The notes below the pieces were generated by a model. The model worked only from the letters and a program-made list of their open reading frames with translations. It searched no databases and had not been told where the DNA came from. Position numbers and translations under genes: made by a program. A DNA stretch of 63,671 nt from Chloroflexi bacterium GWB2_49_20 (GTDB lineage: Bacteria; Chloroflexota; Anaerolineae; Anaerolineales; Villigracilaceae), in the NCBI GenBank assembly GCA_001796335.1, contig MGMF01000023.1, positions 209,900-273,570 on the forward strand. The letters are read 5' to 3'. The stretch's first letter is position 1. Each line of letters begins with the position of its first letter. Shown piece after piece: positions 27,595 to 35,704 of this stretch.

Positions 27595-28574
27595 TCTCCG
27601 CCACCGCTCCAGGGAAGCTCATCCTCTTTGGAGAACATGCTGTTGTTTACGGACGCCCGGCTCTGGCCATACCATTACTGCAGGTGGGAGTAACAGTAAT
27701 GATCGAACTGGCCGGACCAGACCCAGCCTCTTCCCATTCTTCAACATCAGATAGCCAGAATTGGCTGGAGCACATCAGCATAACCGCCCCGGATATTGGA
27801 CGCTATGGTACGCTGGCATCCTACGCATCAAAACCGGAACCTGACCCAATTGCAGCCGCTATAGGGAATTTATTCAGCGCCCTGGGGGTAACCACTCCTC
27901 CCGCGATGCGAATTCACATCACCTCCAGCATCCCGGTCGCCTCCGGACTTGGTTCCGGGGCTGCCGTGTCAGTTGCTCTCATCCGCGCCCTGGCAACCAG
28001 CCTTGGTAAAACTCTGTCGGATGAGCAGGTCAACCAACTGGCGTTTGAAACCGAAAAGCTTTATCACGGAACACCTTCCGGCATCGACAATACGGTCATC
28101 ACTTACGCCAGGCCGGTATACTTTGTAAAGAATTTACCATTGGAAACTTTTTCCGTCGGGGCGCCATTCACCCTGGTCATAGCGGATTCCGGAATCATTG
28201 CAGCCACGCACGAATCAGTGGGGGATGTGCGCAAACTCTGGCAGGCTGAACCTGTCAGGTTGGAAAAGATTTTCTCTTCCATCGCAAATATCGTTGATCA
28301 GGCTCGCCTTGCCATCCAGACCGGAGATATAAACTTTCTGGGTCCATTAATGAATCAAAACCATTCCTTGCTCCAGGAGTTGACCGTATCCTCACCTGAA
28401 CTGGACCGGCTGACAGCTGCCGCACTATCCTGCGGAGCCCTGGGCGCCAAACTTTCTGGAGGCGGGCGCGGCGGCAACATGATCGCCCTGGTTCAGCCTG
28501 AAACTGCACCCGCCATTGCCGTAGCCCTGCGTGATGCTGGGGCCCGCGGCACCATCATCACGCAGGTATCCTGA
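27591..28574 (+). CDS. mvk: Mevalonate kinase
   Basis: A 327-residue GHMP kinase. The N-terminus ATAPGKLILFGEHAVVYG is the mevalonate-kinase signature, motif 2 is PVASGLGSGAAVSVALIRAL (~115), and motif 3 GAKLSGGGRGGNMIAL (~285). It phosphorylates mevalonate at O5 in the cytosol, the first kinase step from mevalonate to IPP. No other mevalonate-pathway gene is in the window. It overlaps the UbiA-family gene by 4 nt, an operon linking isoprenoid synthesis to polyprenyl-phosphate use. It ends one base before the convergent SerK-like gene. Confidence 0.93.
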   Translation: MISATAPGKLILFGEHAVVYGRPALAIPLLQVGVTVMIELAGPDPASSHSSTSDSQNWLEHISITAPDIGRYGTLASYASKPEPDPIAAAIGNLFSALGVTTPPAMRIHITSSIPVASGLGSGAAVSVALIRALATSLGKTLSDEQVNQLAFETEKLYHGTPSGIDNTVITYARPVYFVKNLPLETFSVGAPFTLVIADSGIIAATHESVGDVRKLWQAEPVRLEKIFSSIANIVDQARLAIQTGDINFLGPLMNQNHSLLQELTVSSPELDRLTAAALSCGALGAKLSGGGRGGNMIALVQPETAPAIAVALRDAGARGTIITQVS

Positions 28575-28575
28575 C

Positions 28576-29469
28576 TTACTCATCAAACATAACCGTTGTC
28601 TCGTCGTAAGAGCGCACTCCCTTACGCGCGATGCGCTCCTGGATCCAGGCCAAGAGCAGCGCGTTTTTTTCAGCCAGTGATCCTTCAGCCCTCAAGTCAC
28701 ATATTCTATAGTTTACCCGCAGTGCCCGGGGAGAGATGGTGAAACGGGTAATGCCTGCCGGGATCATCTGCCTTGCTTTTGCCATTTGAATTACCTCCTC
28801 AATTTTTAAGCAAGGGAATACGATCAACCCGGCCAGGTCAGGATGCAGGCCCGTCAGGATATCAATGCTTTGGAGGTGCGTGCGGTCCAACCTGGCGGAT
28901 TTTCCGATCCTGTCCATAATGAAATTGAGTAGTTGGACTCTGCTCAAACGATCAGAAGCCTGTGCGTAGGCGGTATAAATTTCTCCCGTTGGCAAATGAA
29001 CCTGGATGACGCTTGAAATTCCCATGCGATCAGGAATAAGCCCGGGGCGTTTATCAATTTTCAGGTTGATATCCGGAATGCCGCCTAACAGGGCAAGCAG
29101 TTCTTCAGGGCTGATTCCAAGGACAACCTGGTTCCAGGTTGTCAAATCAAAACCAGACTCACCCGGTGAAGCGACCTGGACCAGGATGTGGGGAACTCTC
29201 ATCGTTTTCAAAGCGTTTGTACGGTTGGCGCCATCTAATACCACGTAATCACCTTCAGTATCCTGCAAAGAGGCAACGATGGGGGGATTGCGCAATACTC
29301 CATCTGCAATCAGCCTCGCTTCCAGGGAGAGTGTGCGCGCTGTATCGCATCGTTCGTGGGGCACAAGCTTTTCAACCGGCACGATTCGTAATGTCGGAAA
29401 GGTTGGATTCGGGTTTAAATAAGAGGCAGACATTAATACCTTATTGGTTGGCGTGAATACATCGATCAT
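28576..29469 (-). CDS. SerK/SbnI-like ParB-fold protein, probable free-serine kinase
   Basis: A 297-residue protein with an N-terminal ParB/Srx-like domain: VEKLVPHE (~residue 35), DGVLRNPPIV (~57) and VVLDGANRTNALK (~75). C-terminal blocks TGEIYTAYAQ and IVFPCLKIEEVIQMAKARQM plus TRFTISPRALRVNY have the order I recall for SerK (archaeal ADP-dependent serine kinase) and SbnI (ATP-dependent). Those proteins make O-phosphoserine from free serine, using the Glu of the PHE motif. The DGHHR motif of the relatives reads DGANR here, so the His is Asn. It has no helix-turn-helix, so a chromosome-partition role is unlikely. Its ATG overlaps the trpB2 stop (GTATGA) by 4 nt; see the finding on O-phosphoserine-dependent tryptophan synthesis. 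Confidence 0.72.
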   Translation of the reverse strand: MIDVFTPTNKVLMSASYLNPNPTFPTLRIVPVEKLVPHERCDTARTLSLEARLIADGVLRNPPIVASLQDTEGDYVVLDGANRTNALKTMRVPHILVQVASPGESGFDLTTWNQVVLGISPEELLALLGGIPDINLKIDKRPGLIPDRMGISSVIQVHLPTGEIYTAYAQASDRLSRVQLLNFIMDRIGKSARLDRTHLQSIDILTGLHPDLAGLIVFPCLKIEEVIQMAKARQMIPAGITRFTISPRALRVNYRICDLRAEGSLAEKNALLLAWIQERIARKGVRSYDETTVMFDE

Positions 29470-30845
29470 ACCAACCCCGCCATCTCCACCTGAGGTAATG
29501 TCTGAATTGCTTCCGCTACCGCCGCGGAGGGATAAGCATAATCTACCAGCATGCCGGATAAGTATTGTTGGTAAGACATCATATCGAAATGGCCATGCCC
29601 GGAAAGGTTGAAAAGGATGACGCGCTTCTCGCCTTTGACTTTTGCATCCAATGCCTCGTCTATTGCCACACGGATGGCGTGGGCAGACTCAGGAGCAGGA
29701 AGGATCCCCTCAGCTTTGGTGAACATGACCGCGGCCTCAAAAGTCCCAACTTGTGGAATGGCAACAGCCTCGATATATCCAGCATCATAAAGTGCCGAAA
29801 GCGACGGAGCCATGCCGTGATATCGCAATCCGCCAGCGTGAATACCAGCTGGCATAAATGTATGCCCTAGAGTATGCATCTTGACGATGGGTGCCATCAT
29901 GGCTGTGTCACCATAGTCGAATGCATAAACACCTTTTGTCAGGGATGGAGTTGCTGTAGGTTCAACCGCCAATAACCGGGTACGTTGACCATCCTTCAGG
30001 TTTTGACGCAAAAATGGATAAGCAATACCTGCAAAGTTCGAACCGCCTCCGACGCAACCGATGACCACATCCGGATACTCACCGGCCAGGTCCATCTGCT
30101 TGAGCGCTTCCTCGCCGATCACCGTCTGGTGCATGAGTACATGGTTGAGGACGGAACCAAGGCTGTACTTCTTTGTTCCGCCTGATTTTGCAGCCACTTC
30201 CACGGCTTCCGAAATGGCAATTCCCAGTGAACCACCATTCTCTGGATCTTTCGCCAACAGGCTGCGCCCAAAATCAGTTCGGTCGGTGGGGCTGGCAAAG
30301 ACTTGCGCCCCATAGGTTTCCATGAAGATGCGGCGGTAGGGTTTCTGCTGGTAGGATATTTTCACCATGTAAACTTCCAGATCCATCTCAAAAAAGTTGC
30401 AAGCCATTGCCAATGCGGTGCCCCACTGCCCTGCACCGGTTTCGGTGGTGATGGCTTTCGTTCCGGCGGCTTTGTTGTAAAAAGCCTGCGGGATGGCGGT
30501 GTTTGGTTTGTGGCTGCCCACTGGCGAAACGGACTCGTTCTTATAATAAATATGTGCTGGCGTGCCGAGTACCTTCTCCAGCCGCCGAGCCCGGATAAGT
30601 GGGGTGGGACGGTAGAGTTTGTAGATGTCGCTCACTTCCTGCGGGATGTCAATGAATCGGTCGGTGCTGATTTCCTGCAGGATGAGTTCCATTGGGAAGA
30701 GCACTGAGAGGAATTCAGGCGTTACAGGCTCCTTCGTCCCCGGATGCAAAACAGGTTGAGGCGGCACCGGGCTGTCAGCCAACACGTTGTACCACTGCTT
30801 CGGTAGATCGGTTTCGTTCAAGGTAAAGCCGGTTTGTTCAGACAT
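29466..30845 (-). CDS. trpB2: Tryptophan synthase beta chain, TrpB2 type
   Basis: A 459-residue PLP enzyme of the longer TrpB2 class: an extended N-terminus before YRPTPLIRARRLEKVLG, PLP lysine in SPVGSHKPNTAIPQ (~113), the catalytic glutamate region TTETGAGQWGTALAMA (~135) and the phosphate-binding GCVGGGSNFAG (~250). TrpB2 proteins join indole to a serine-derived aminoacrylate; work on archaeal members reports O-phosphoserine, not serine, as the preferred substrate. No trpA or other trp gene is nearby. It sits behind a tryptophan T-box and a small ORF and overlaps the SerK-like gene by 4 nt. AAGGAGATATACC gives a strong ribosome-binding site at ATG 30845. Confidence 0.95.
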   Translation of the reverse strand: MSEQTGFTLNETDLPKQWYNVLADSPVPPQPVLHPGTKEPVTPEFLSVLFPMELILQEISTDRFIDIPQEVSDIYKLYRPTPLIRARRLEKVLGTPAHIYYKNESVSPVGSHKPNTAIPQAFYNKAAGTKAITTETGAGQWGTALAMACNFFEMDLEVYMVKISYQQKPYRRIFMETYGAQVFASPTDRTDFGRSLLAKDPENGGSLGIAISEAVEVAAKSGGTKKYSLGSVLNHVLMHQTVIGEEALKQMDLAGEYPDVVIGCVGGGSNFAGIAYPFLRQNLKDGQRTRLLAVEPTATPSLTKGVYAFDYGDTAMMAPIVKMHTLGHTFMPAGIHAGGLRYHGMAPSLSALYDAGYIEAVAIPQVGTFEAAVMFTKAEGILPAPESAHAIRVAIDEALDAKVKGEKRVILFNLSGHGHFDMMSYQQYLSGMLVDYAYPSAAVAEAIQTLPQVEMAGLV

Positions 30846-30884
30846 GGTATATCTCCTTTTGAATGAGCATCTGGATGAAAAAAA

Positions 30885-30941
30885 TCATGGATGGAAGCGG
30901 TTTGAGAATGGATATCCCTTCAGGGTGGGCGGAAAATGCAT
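30885..30941 (-). CDS. Possible 18-codon mini-ORF before trpB2
   Basis: An ATG at 30941 follows AGGAGG (30958-30953) at 11 nt and is read for 18 codons (MHFPPTLKGYPFSNRFHP). It stands in the 116-nt gap between the 62-residue ORF and trpB2. It holds no Trp codon. The Shine-Dalgarno match is its only support; it may be chance. Confidence 0.22.
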   Translation of the reverse strand: MHFPPTLKGYPFSNRFHP

Positions 30942-30961
30942 ACCACCTTACGCCTCCTGTT

Positions 30962-31150
30962 CTAAGGGATAAAAACTGGCGCGGTGGATATGGCTCCGAT
31001 ATCGGCCGCCCGTTCGGATAAAATTTCGGCGAACGGCCGCTCAAACCGGTATGTTACAGGGTTTGCTACCAGTTCCTGAATAGGGAACCGTTCCTCCCGC
31101 CGGGGTGGTGTTTCAGTCGGGGTGATTTTGATTTTGGTGGTTATTTCCAT
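30962..31150 (-). CDS. Small protein between T-box and trpB2 (unknown)
   Basis: A 62-residue ORF starting MEITTKIKITPTETPPRREE, with many charged residues and no membrane segment. ATG 31150 has a strong Shine-Dalgarno sequence AGAAGGAG 7 nt upstream and begins about 30 nt after the T-box terminator, so it is the first reading frame of the tryptophan-controlled mRNA. It has no Trp codon, so it is not a classic attenuation leader peptide. I do not recognise it. It may be a real small protein or a spacer frame that improves translation of trpB2. A similar strong-SD small ORF follows the leuS T-box. Confidence 0.55.
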   Translation of the reverse strand: MEITTKIKITPTETPPRREERFPIQELVANPVTYRFERPFAEILSERAADIGAISTAPVFIP

Positions 31151-31180
31151 ACGTTTTCTCCTTCTTCTCGGTGGTTAAAC

Positions 31181-31531
31181 AAAAACACGTTCATCCGCAA
31201 ACGGGACGAACGCGTAGTCCGTGGTGCCACCCGAATTAGGTTGGTTTAAATAAAATTCCCTGCAATGGTGCACAGGGAAAAGGCCAGCCTCACTCTTGTC
31301 GGTCAGCTAGTTTTGCGAATTTATCAGATCTTCAAAATCTCGCCTGGCTAAGTGACCTGGCCCTGATAACGGTGGCCGCTCCGGCTGGAACTAATCACCT
31401 TCCGGTTTTCGTTCTGCAACTCCAAGGTCCATTCAGCTTCATCGTACGGGCAGGACTTTCACCACTTGCCGCCTGCTCTCTGAACCGTCGTACGAGGCTT
31501 ACTCGTCCTCTTCAACGTTTTTCAATTATTG
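31181..31531 (-). ncRNA. T-box leader with tryptophan specifier
   Basis: About 350 nt of structured leader before the trpB2 unit. The 14-nt T-box core GGGTGGCACCACGG is at 31232-31219 (minus strand). Stem I shows the E-loop GAGTA opposite GAA-TGG-ACC, with the specifier TGG (Trp) at 31431-31429. A terminator hairpin (arms at ~31213 and ~31188) with TTTTTG closes the leader at ~31181. T-box RNAs bind uncharged tRNA, which stabilises an antiterminator. Here uncharged tRNA-Trp should turn the genes on. The specifier agrees with the downstream tryptophan gene, which makes the call strong. Confidence 0.9.
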
Positions 31532-31537
31532 GACGTG

Positions 31538-31565
31538 ATTATATGCAAGGAACGGGATTTGTCAA
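31538..31565 (-). promoter_or_regulatory. Promoter of the T-box/trpB2 operon
   Basis: On the minus strand TTGACA (31565-31560), a 16-bp spacer and TATAAT (31543-31538), both consensus. Transcription would start near 31531, at the foot of the T-box stem I. Confidence 0.85.
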
Positions 31566-31740
31566 GATAATTGGAGAATGAAATCTGCTATTTGATATGT
31601 TTAACCGCAGAAAAAAGTTGAATGCTTGGTTGAACATGCCTGCTTTGGAATATGGTGTTTTAGGGATTCTCAATGTATCCATACAAATCGAATTGCCGTA
31701 TTATTAATAGCAGGGTCGTTAGACCGGAAAGGATATTTTG

Positions 31741-32127
31741 ATGAACAAGCTCTTTGTCTCTATTTATGCAGCTCTGATCTTCATCCTTCTGAACGCCATC
31801 GTTTGGCTCTCCTTCGGTTTGATCATTGCATTCGATATGCATCCTTCCCTCCCAGAATTGCCTCTCCTCAGAGATGGCATGGCATTTGTGTCACTGATCA
31901 TGGCTGGCATCTTGTTCGCATTGGAATTTTTCCTCGCCAGGCGTAATCGAATTGCCTTTTTCCTCACCGTGGGACTCTTGCTGATCACCTCTCTCCTGGG
32001 CTTCTTTGATGACTTTGGGGTTGCTGACTTTCTTTTCCTTGTCATCAATTTCGTCCCCATCCTCCTGCTCATTAAAGATCGAGCCTGGTATCTTCACAAC
32101 AAACTCCCCGAACCTGGGAATAAATAA
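31741..32127 (+). CDS. Small four-helix membrane protein (unknown)
   Basis: A 128-residue hydrophobic protein, start ATG 31741 (a TTG one codon upstream is less likely) with AAAGGA nine bases before it. Four membrane helices are visible at about 5-30, 45-65, 73-90 and 93-112; the third loop has FFDDFGVADF. No family recognised. It lies 26 bp before a HEAT-repeat gene on the same strand and is probably co-transcribed with it. The 160 bp between the trpB2 promoter and this gene hold nothing that I recognise. Confidence 0.7.
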   Translation: MNKLFVSIYAALIFILLNAIVWLSFGLIIAFDMHPSLPELPLLRDGMAFVSLIMAGILFALEFFLARRNRIAFFLTVGLLLITSLLGFFDDFGVADFLFLVINFVPILLLIKDRAWYLHNKLPEPGNK

Positions 32128-32153
32128 CCAGCCTGTCACTTTGAGGAACTCCT

Positions 32154-32783
32154 ATGTCTGTCCTTGAAAAGATCGCCTTCTTTCAAAACATCCGCAGCGA
32201 GATCCCAAACCAGCAACTGGCTCGCGAACTGGCCCGGGAACATGCCACGGCTGGTATAAAAGAGATCGCTGCCAATTTAACCCACCCGAACCAAAAGGTC
32301 TGCAGCGATTGCCTGAAAGTTTTGTACGAGATCGGTTACCTCGAGCCCGCCCTGATCGCTCCTTATGCCCAGGATTTTCTGACTCTTCTCAAAAGCAAAC
32401 ATAACCGCATGGTTTGGGGCGCCATGATCGCCCTGGCGACCATTGCCAGCCTGGCCCCGGATGCGATCTGGGTGGAGATCCCGGTTTTGCTCAAAGTCTT
32501 CGAAAAAGGTTCGGTCATCACGGTGGTGTGGGGGGTCAAGTTACTTACAGGTCTGGCAACAACTCGCCCGGAGTATTCCGAAAAGCTGTTCCCCATCCTG
32601 CTGCATACTCTGGAAACCTGCATTCCCCGCGATGTTCCCACGCATGCCGAAAACATGCTGCCTGCCATTAAACCGGAGAATAGGTCTCTCGTAATGGATA
32701 TATTGACTGCCCGGCAATCTGAGTTTACTAGTGCTCAACTGGCCCGTTGCAAGCGCGTTATTAAGCTGATCCAAGCCATCTGA
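32154..32783 (+). CDS. HEAT/ARM-repeat protein
   Basis: A 209-residue soluble, all-helical protein. Repeating pairs of amphipathic helices such as PNQKVCSDCLKVLYEIGYLE and HNRMVWGAMIALATIASLAP show the HEAT/ARM repeat spacing of about 36-40 residues, roughly four repeats. These folds act as protein-binding scaffolds; no enzymatic motif is present. A TGAGGAACTCCT leader supplies a Shine-Dalgarno sequence before ATG 32154. It follows the small membrane protein gene and ends before a two-way terminator hairpin. Partner unknown. Confidence 0.8.
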   Translation: MSVLEKIAFFQNIRSEIPNQQLARELAREHATAGIKEIAANLTHPNQKVCSDCLKVLYEIGYLEPALIAPYAQDFLTLLKSKHNRMVWGAMIALATIASLAPDAIWVEIPVLLKVFEKGSVITVVWGVKLLTGLATTRPEYSEKLFPILLHTLETCIPRDVPTHAENMLPAIKPENRSLVMDILTARQSEFTSAQLARCKRVIKLIQAI

Positions 32784-32806
32784 TATTAACCAACCATGCC
32801 CAAAAA

Positions 32807-32856
32807 GTCCCGCAGGTTTCCCTGATTTAAGCCTGTCTTCAGGGTTACTGCGGGAC
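32807..32856. terminator. Compound terminator hairpin between convergent genes
   Basis: GTCCCGCAG (32807-32815) pairs with CTGCGGGAC (32848-32856); inside it CCCTGA pairs with TCAGGG. It stands between the convergent HEAT and FAH genes and could act in both directions, although the T-runs are weak (CGTTTT on the plus strand, five bases after the stem-side GATA). Confidence 0.65.
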
Positions 32857-32888
32857 GATACGTTTTCTCAGGTATTTCGATTATTATG

Positions 32889-33650
32889 CTATTCAGCTGC
32901 CACCGGGTTGGACAGCTTCCCCAGACCTTCGATCTCTATCACCACCTCATCCCCGGCCACCAATGGACCGATCCCGGCTGGAGTACCGGTGAAGATGAGA
33001 TCACCCGGCTCGAGGGTCATGACGGATGAGATAAATGCAACCATGGCATCTACATTAAAAATCAAATCCCGGGTGGAACCCATTTGCCGCGGTTGGCCAC
33101 TTACCTTGCAGGTAATAAGTGCATCCGAGGCGTCAAATTCCGTATCGATCCAGGGACCAAATGGGCAAAAAGTATCAAACCCTTTGCCCCTGGTCCACTG
33201 ACCGTCCATCTTTTGTAAATCCCGCGCAGTGACATCATTCCCGATGGTATAACCATAAATAAAATCCCGGGCACTTTCAGCAGTGATGTGCCTTCCACGC
33301 TTGCCAACCACCGCCACCAATTCCGCCTCATGGTCAACTCTCGCTGATTGTGGGGGAAGTTTGATGGTATCTCCAGGATTAATGATCGAACTGGGTGGTT
33401 TAAAGAAGAGCAAGGGCAGCTTGGGCGTTTCCACTTCACGCTCTTTAATGTGCTCTTTATAATTATGCCCAACACAGATAATTTTGCTGGGTTGTACTGG
33501 AGCCAGCAAACGTACCTCGTTGAGCGGAATTTCCGCCTCCATGCGGCGATAATTCCCAAATGGATCACCTTCAATTTTCCCCACGAAATCATTCAATATC
33601 CAACCAAAAACAGGAGCTTCATGCTTATATTGAAAACGGACCAGACGCAT
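32889..33650 (-). CDS. Fumarylacetoacetate hydrolase (FAH) family protein
   Basis: A 253-residue enzyme of the FAH superfamily. Metal-binding carboxylates are seen in VDHEAELVAVVGKRGR (~residue 110), and GYTIGNDVTARDLQ (~140) is a family signature; TGTPAGIGPL is at ~225. Members hydrolyse or decarboxylate 2-oxo-acid type substrates (acylpyruvates, oxaloacetate, HHDD isomerase type), using Mg or Mn in the cytosol. The N-terminal extension of about 50 residues before the domain is usual. The start ATG 33650 has GGAGGG in front. No catabolic neighbours narrow the substrate; acylpyruvase or oxaloacetate decarboxylase activity are both possible. Confidence 0.92.
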   Translation of the reverse strand: MRLVRFQYKHEAPVFGWILNDFVGKIEGDPFGNYRRMEAEIPLNEVRLLAPVQPSKIICVGHNYKEHIKEREVETPKLPLLFFKPPSSIINPGDTIKLPPQSARVDHEAELVAVVGKRGRHITAESARDFIYGYTIGNDVTARDLQKMDGQWTRGKGFDTFCPFGPWIDTEFDASDALITCKVSGQPRQMGSTRDLIFNVDAMVAFISSVMTLEPGDLIFTGTPAGIGPLVAGDEVVIEIEGLGKLSNPVAAE

Positions 33651-33731
33651 AATTCCCTCCGGGATTAAGATGGTTAAAGTTTAACACATTTTCCATTCTA
33701 AACAATAATTCTTGGTATAATGATCGCTACC

Positions 33732-33923
<192 letters not shown>

Positions 33924-33925
33924 AG

Positions 33926-33955
33926 GAATCCTGCTTTTGCGGGATTCTTTGTTTT
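33926..33955 (+). terminator. Rho-independent terminator of tRNA-Val
   Basis: GAATCCTGC, loop TTTT, GCGGGATTC (one G-T pair), followed by TTTGTTTT: a 9-bp stem and T-tract ending the tRNA-Val transcript. The next ~230 bp before the DUF1786 gene hold nothing I recognise. Confidence 0.88.
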
Positions 33956-34189
33956 CCACCGACGTGCTTTTGATGGGAAAGGGCCTCTGACTAACAATAT
34001 ATACATGGACAAAAACAACAATTACATGATAACAAACCTGGTTGGTTTATAATTACACAATATATAAATCAAAAACCAGCCACATGACAGTTTGACGGAT
34101 ATGGAGAGAATGGAACTTTATCCGTGTTTCATTATTCACAATTTTATGAAGTGTTGGGGCGTTAAAAACAAATACTATTAGAGGAAATT

Positions 34190-35350
34190 TTGAAAATTCT
34201 TACCGTAGATATTGGCACAGGAACACAGGATATTTTTCTATATGACTCCCGCTTGGATATTGAGAACGGCTTCAAGCTGATCCTGCCATCCCCGACCATG
34301 CGTATCTTCAGGCGCATTCAGGGTGCAACCCAGAGCCGCAGTCCGATTCTGCTAAGTGGCGTTACCATGGGTGGAGGTCCTGCCTCCTGGGCTGCTGAAG
34401 CTCATGCCAAAGCCGGGCTCCCGGTATATGCGACTGTTCAGGCTGCCAAAACCCTCAATGACGACCTGGAAAAGGTGACCGGACTGGGCATTACCTTACT
34501 GTCTGATGACGAAGCCGCATCCCTTCCAGACTCGGTCCAACGTTTCGAGTTGAAAGATTTCGACTTTGCCGCCATAACAAAGGTATTAACCGATTTTGGT
34601 GTCCCTCTCAACGACCTGGCGGCTGTAGCTGTAGCTGTTTTCGACCATGGTGAAGCCCCGCCCCATATATCCGACCGGCAGTTCCGCTTTGACTATCTGA
34701 ATGCGCGGATTCGCTCTCGTAATGATCTCAGGACTTTTGCCCACCTACCCGGGGATATCCCGCCTTCCATGACACGTCTTCAGGCAGTGGTGGATTCTTC
34801 AAGGCAAGTCGATGTCCCCCTGGTGGTGATGGATACCGCGCCTGCCGCTATCCTTGGCGCCACCTTTGATCCTCTCGTACGCTCCAGGACTCACAATTTG
34901 ATGACTAATTTGGGCAACTTCCACACGCTGGCCTTCCGCCTGGGAGAGTCTGGAGTGGAAGGTGTTTTTGAGCATCATACCGGACTTATCAATCCTCAAA
35001 AACTGGAAATTCTGCTGCTTGCCCTTGCACAGGGCACGTTGCAACACGAGTTTGTCTTCAATGACCATGGTCACGGCGCCCTGGTCTACGATAAAACACC
35101 CTTCCAAATGGATACGAATGATTTCAATCTCGTTGTCACCGGTCCCCGCCGAAACATGCTCGCGCCGGGATCAATTAAAATGGATTCCAGCCTGCGCCCT
35201 TATTTTGCAGTTCCCTTCGGGGACATGATGATCGCAGGATGTTTTGGCTTGCTGGCAGCTGTGGCCGACTTGCTCACGGAGCTTGCCGAACCGGTCATTA
35301 ATTCTCTGCAGGGTTTGTCTGCGTCAAAAGTCGCCCCCTGGGAGGTTTAA
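34190..35350 (+). CDS. DUF1786 family protein (ASKHA-like)
   Basis: A 386-residue protein of the DUF1786 family, sometimes misnamed pyruvate-formate-lyase activating enzyme. The N-terminal TVDIGTGTQDIFLYD resembles the phosphate-1 loop of the actin/hexokinase/Hsp70 (ASKHA) fold; NLMTNLGNFHTLAF (~245) and NDHGHGALVYDKTP (~295) are other conserved blocks. It lacks the radical-SAM CxxxCxxC motif, so it is not an activating enzyme. The start is TTG at 34190: GAGG is five bases upstream, and the conserved DIGTG lies only 7 residues in. No function is known; ATP binding is a reasonable guess. Confidence 0.82.
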   Translation: MKILTVDIGTGTQDIFLYDSRLDIENGFKLILPSPTMRIFRRIQGATQSRSPILLSGVTMGGGPASWAAEAHAKAGLPVYATVQAAKTLNDDLEKVTGLGITLLSDDEAASLPDSVQRFELKDFDFAAITKVLTDFGVPLNDLAAVAVAVFDHGEAPPHISDRQFRFDYLNARIRSRNDLRTFAHLPGDIPPSMTRLQAVVDSSRQVDVPLVVMDTAPAAILGATFDPLVRSRTHNLMTNLGNFHTLAFRLGESGVEGVFEHHTGLINPQKLEILLLALAQGTLQHEFVFNDHGHGALVYDKTPFQMDTNDFNLVVTGPRRNMLAPGSIKMDSSLRPYFAVPFGDMMIAGCFGLLAAVADLLTELAEPVINSLQGLSASKVAPWEV

Positions 35351-35381
35351 CCCTGATGACAGACCAAATCACTGGATGCCC

Positions 35382-35410
35382 TTGACTTTTCATGTCCTAA
35401 TCCTTAGAAT
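35382..35410 (+). promoter_or_regulatory. Promoter of the glycine-cleavage operon
   Basis: TTGACT (35382-35387), 17-bp spacer, TAGAAT (35405-35410), about 45 nt before the first glycine aptamer. Confidence 0.75.
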
Positions 35411-35454
35411 GGAACCGCGGTAAAATATGGATATCAAACCGCACCACAATTCAA

Positions 35455-35641
35455 CGGAAAACAGGGAAGAGATCCTTGCAAGAGGACACCGAAGGTGCAA
35501 ACCCGGAGATAGGCGATCCCGGGCGAAACTCTCAGGTAAAAAGGACCCTGTTCCGAATAACTCTGGAAAGTCACATTTGCTGACACCGACGGGGCAAGCC
35601 CATGGGATCACCCGGGCGAATCTCTCAGGTCATGGACAGAG
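35455..35641 (+). ncRNA. Tandem glycine riboswitch (gcvT class)
   Basis: Two aptamers in series. Aptamer I (35455-35555): outer stem CGGAA..CAGGG / CCCTGTTCCG, with the conserved ACACCGAAGG and CGAAACTCTCAGGT segments. Aptamer II (35561-35641): outer stem CTCTG / CAGAG, with GACACCGACGGGGCAA and CGAATCTCTCAGGT. The last bases of the aptamer II stem are also the first bases of the following terminator stem, so glycine binding should keep the terminator from forming: an ON switch that allows glycine breakdown when glycine is high. Confidence 0.95.
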
Positions 35642-35677
35642 GACGCATGAATATAATTCGTGCGTCCTCTTTTGTTT
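35638..35677 (+). terminator. Riboswitch expression-platform terminator
   Basis: AGAGGACGCA, 13-nt loop, TGCGTCCTCT, then TTTGTTT: a perfect 10-bp stem with a T-tract. Its 5' arm overlaps the closing stem of aptamer II by four bases. Confidence 0.9.
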
Positions 35678-35704
35678 CGCCAATATTCCGATAGGAGATG
35701 CACA

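Noticed and set aside
28576-29469. Chromosome-partition ParB
   Set aside because: Lacks the helix-turn-helix and the parS-clamp parts, there is no parA, and its C-terminal blocks resemble SerK.
30962-31150. Trp-codon attenuation leader peptide
   Set aside because: The frame has no Trp codon and lies after, not before, the T-box terminator.
34190-35350. Pyruvate-formate-lyase activating enzyme
   Set aside because: The name is attached to this family in databases as I recall, but no radical-SAM cysteine motif is present.
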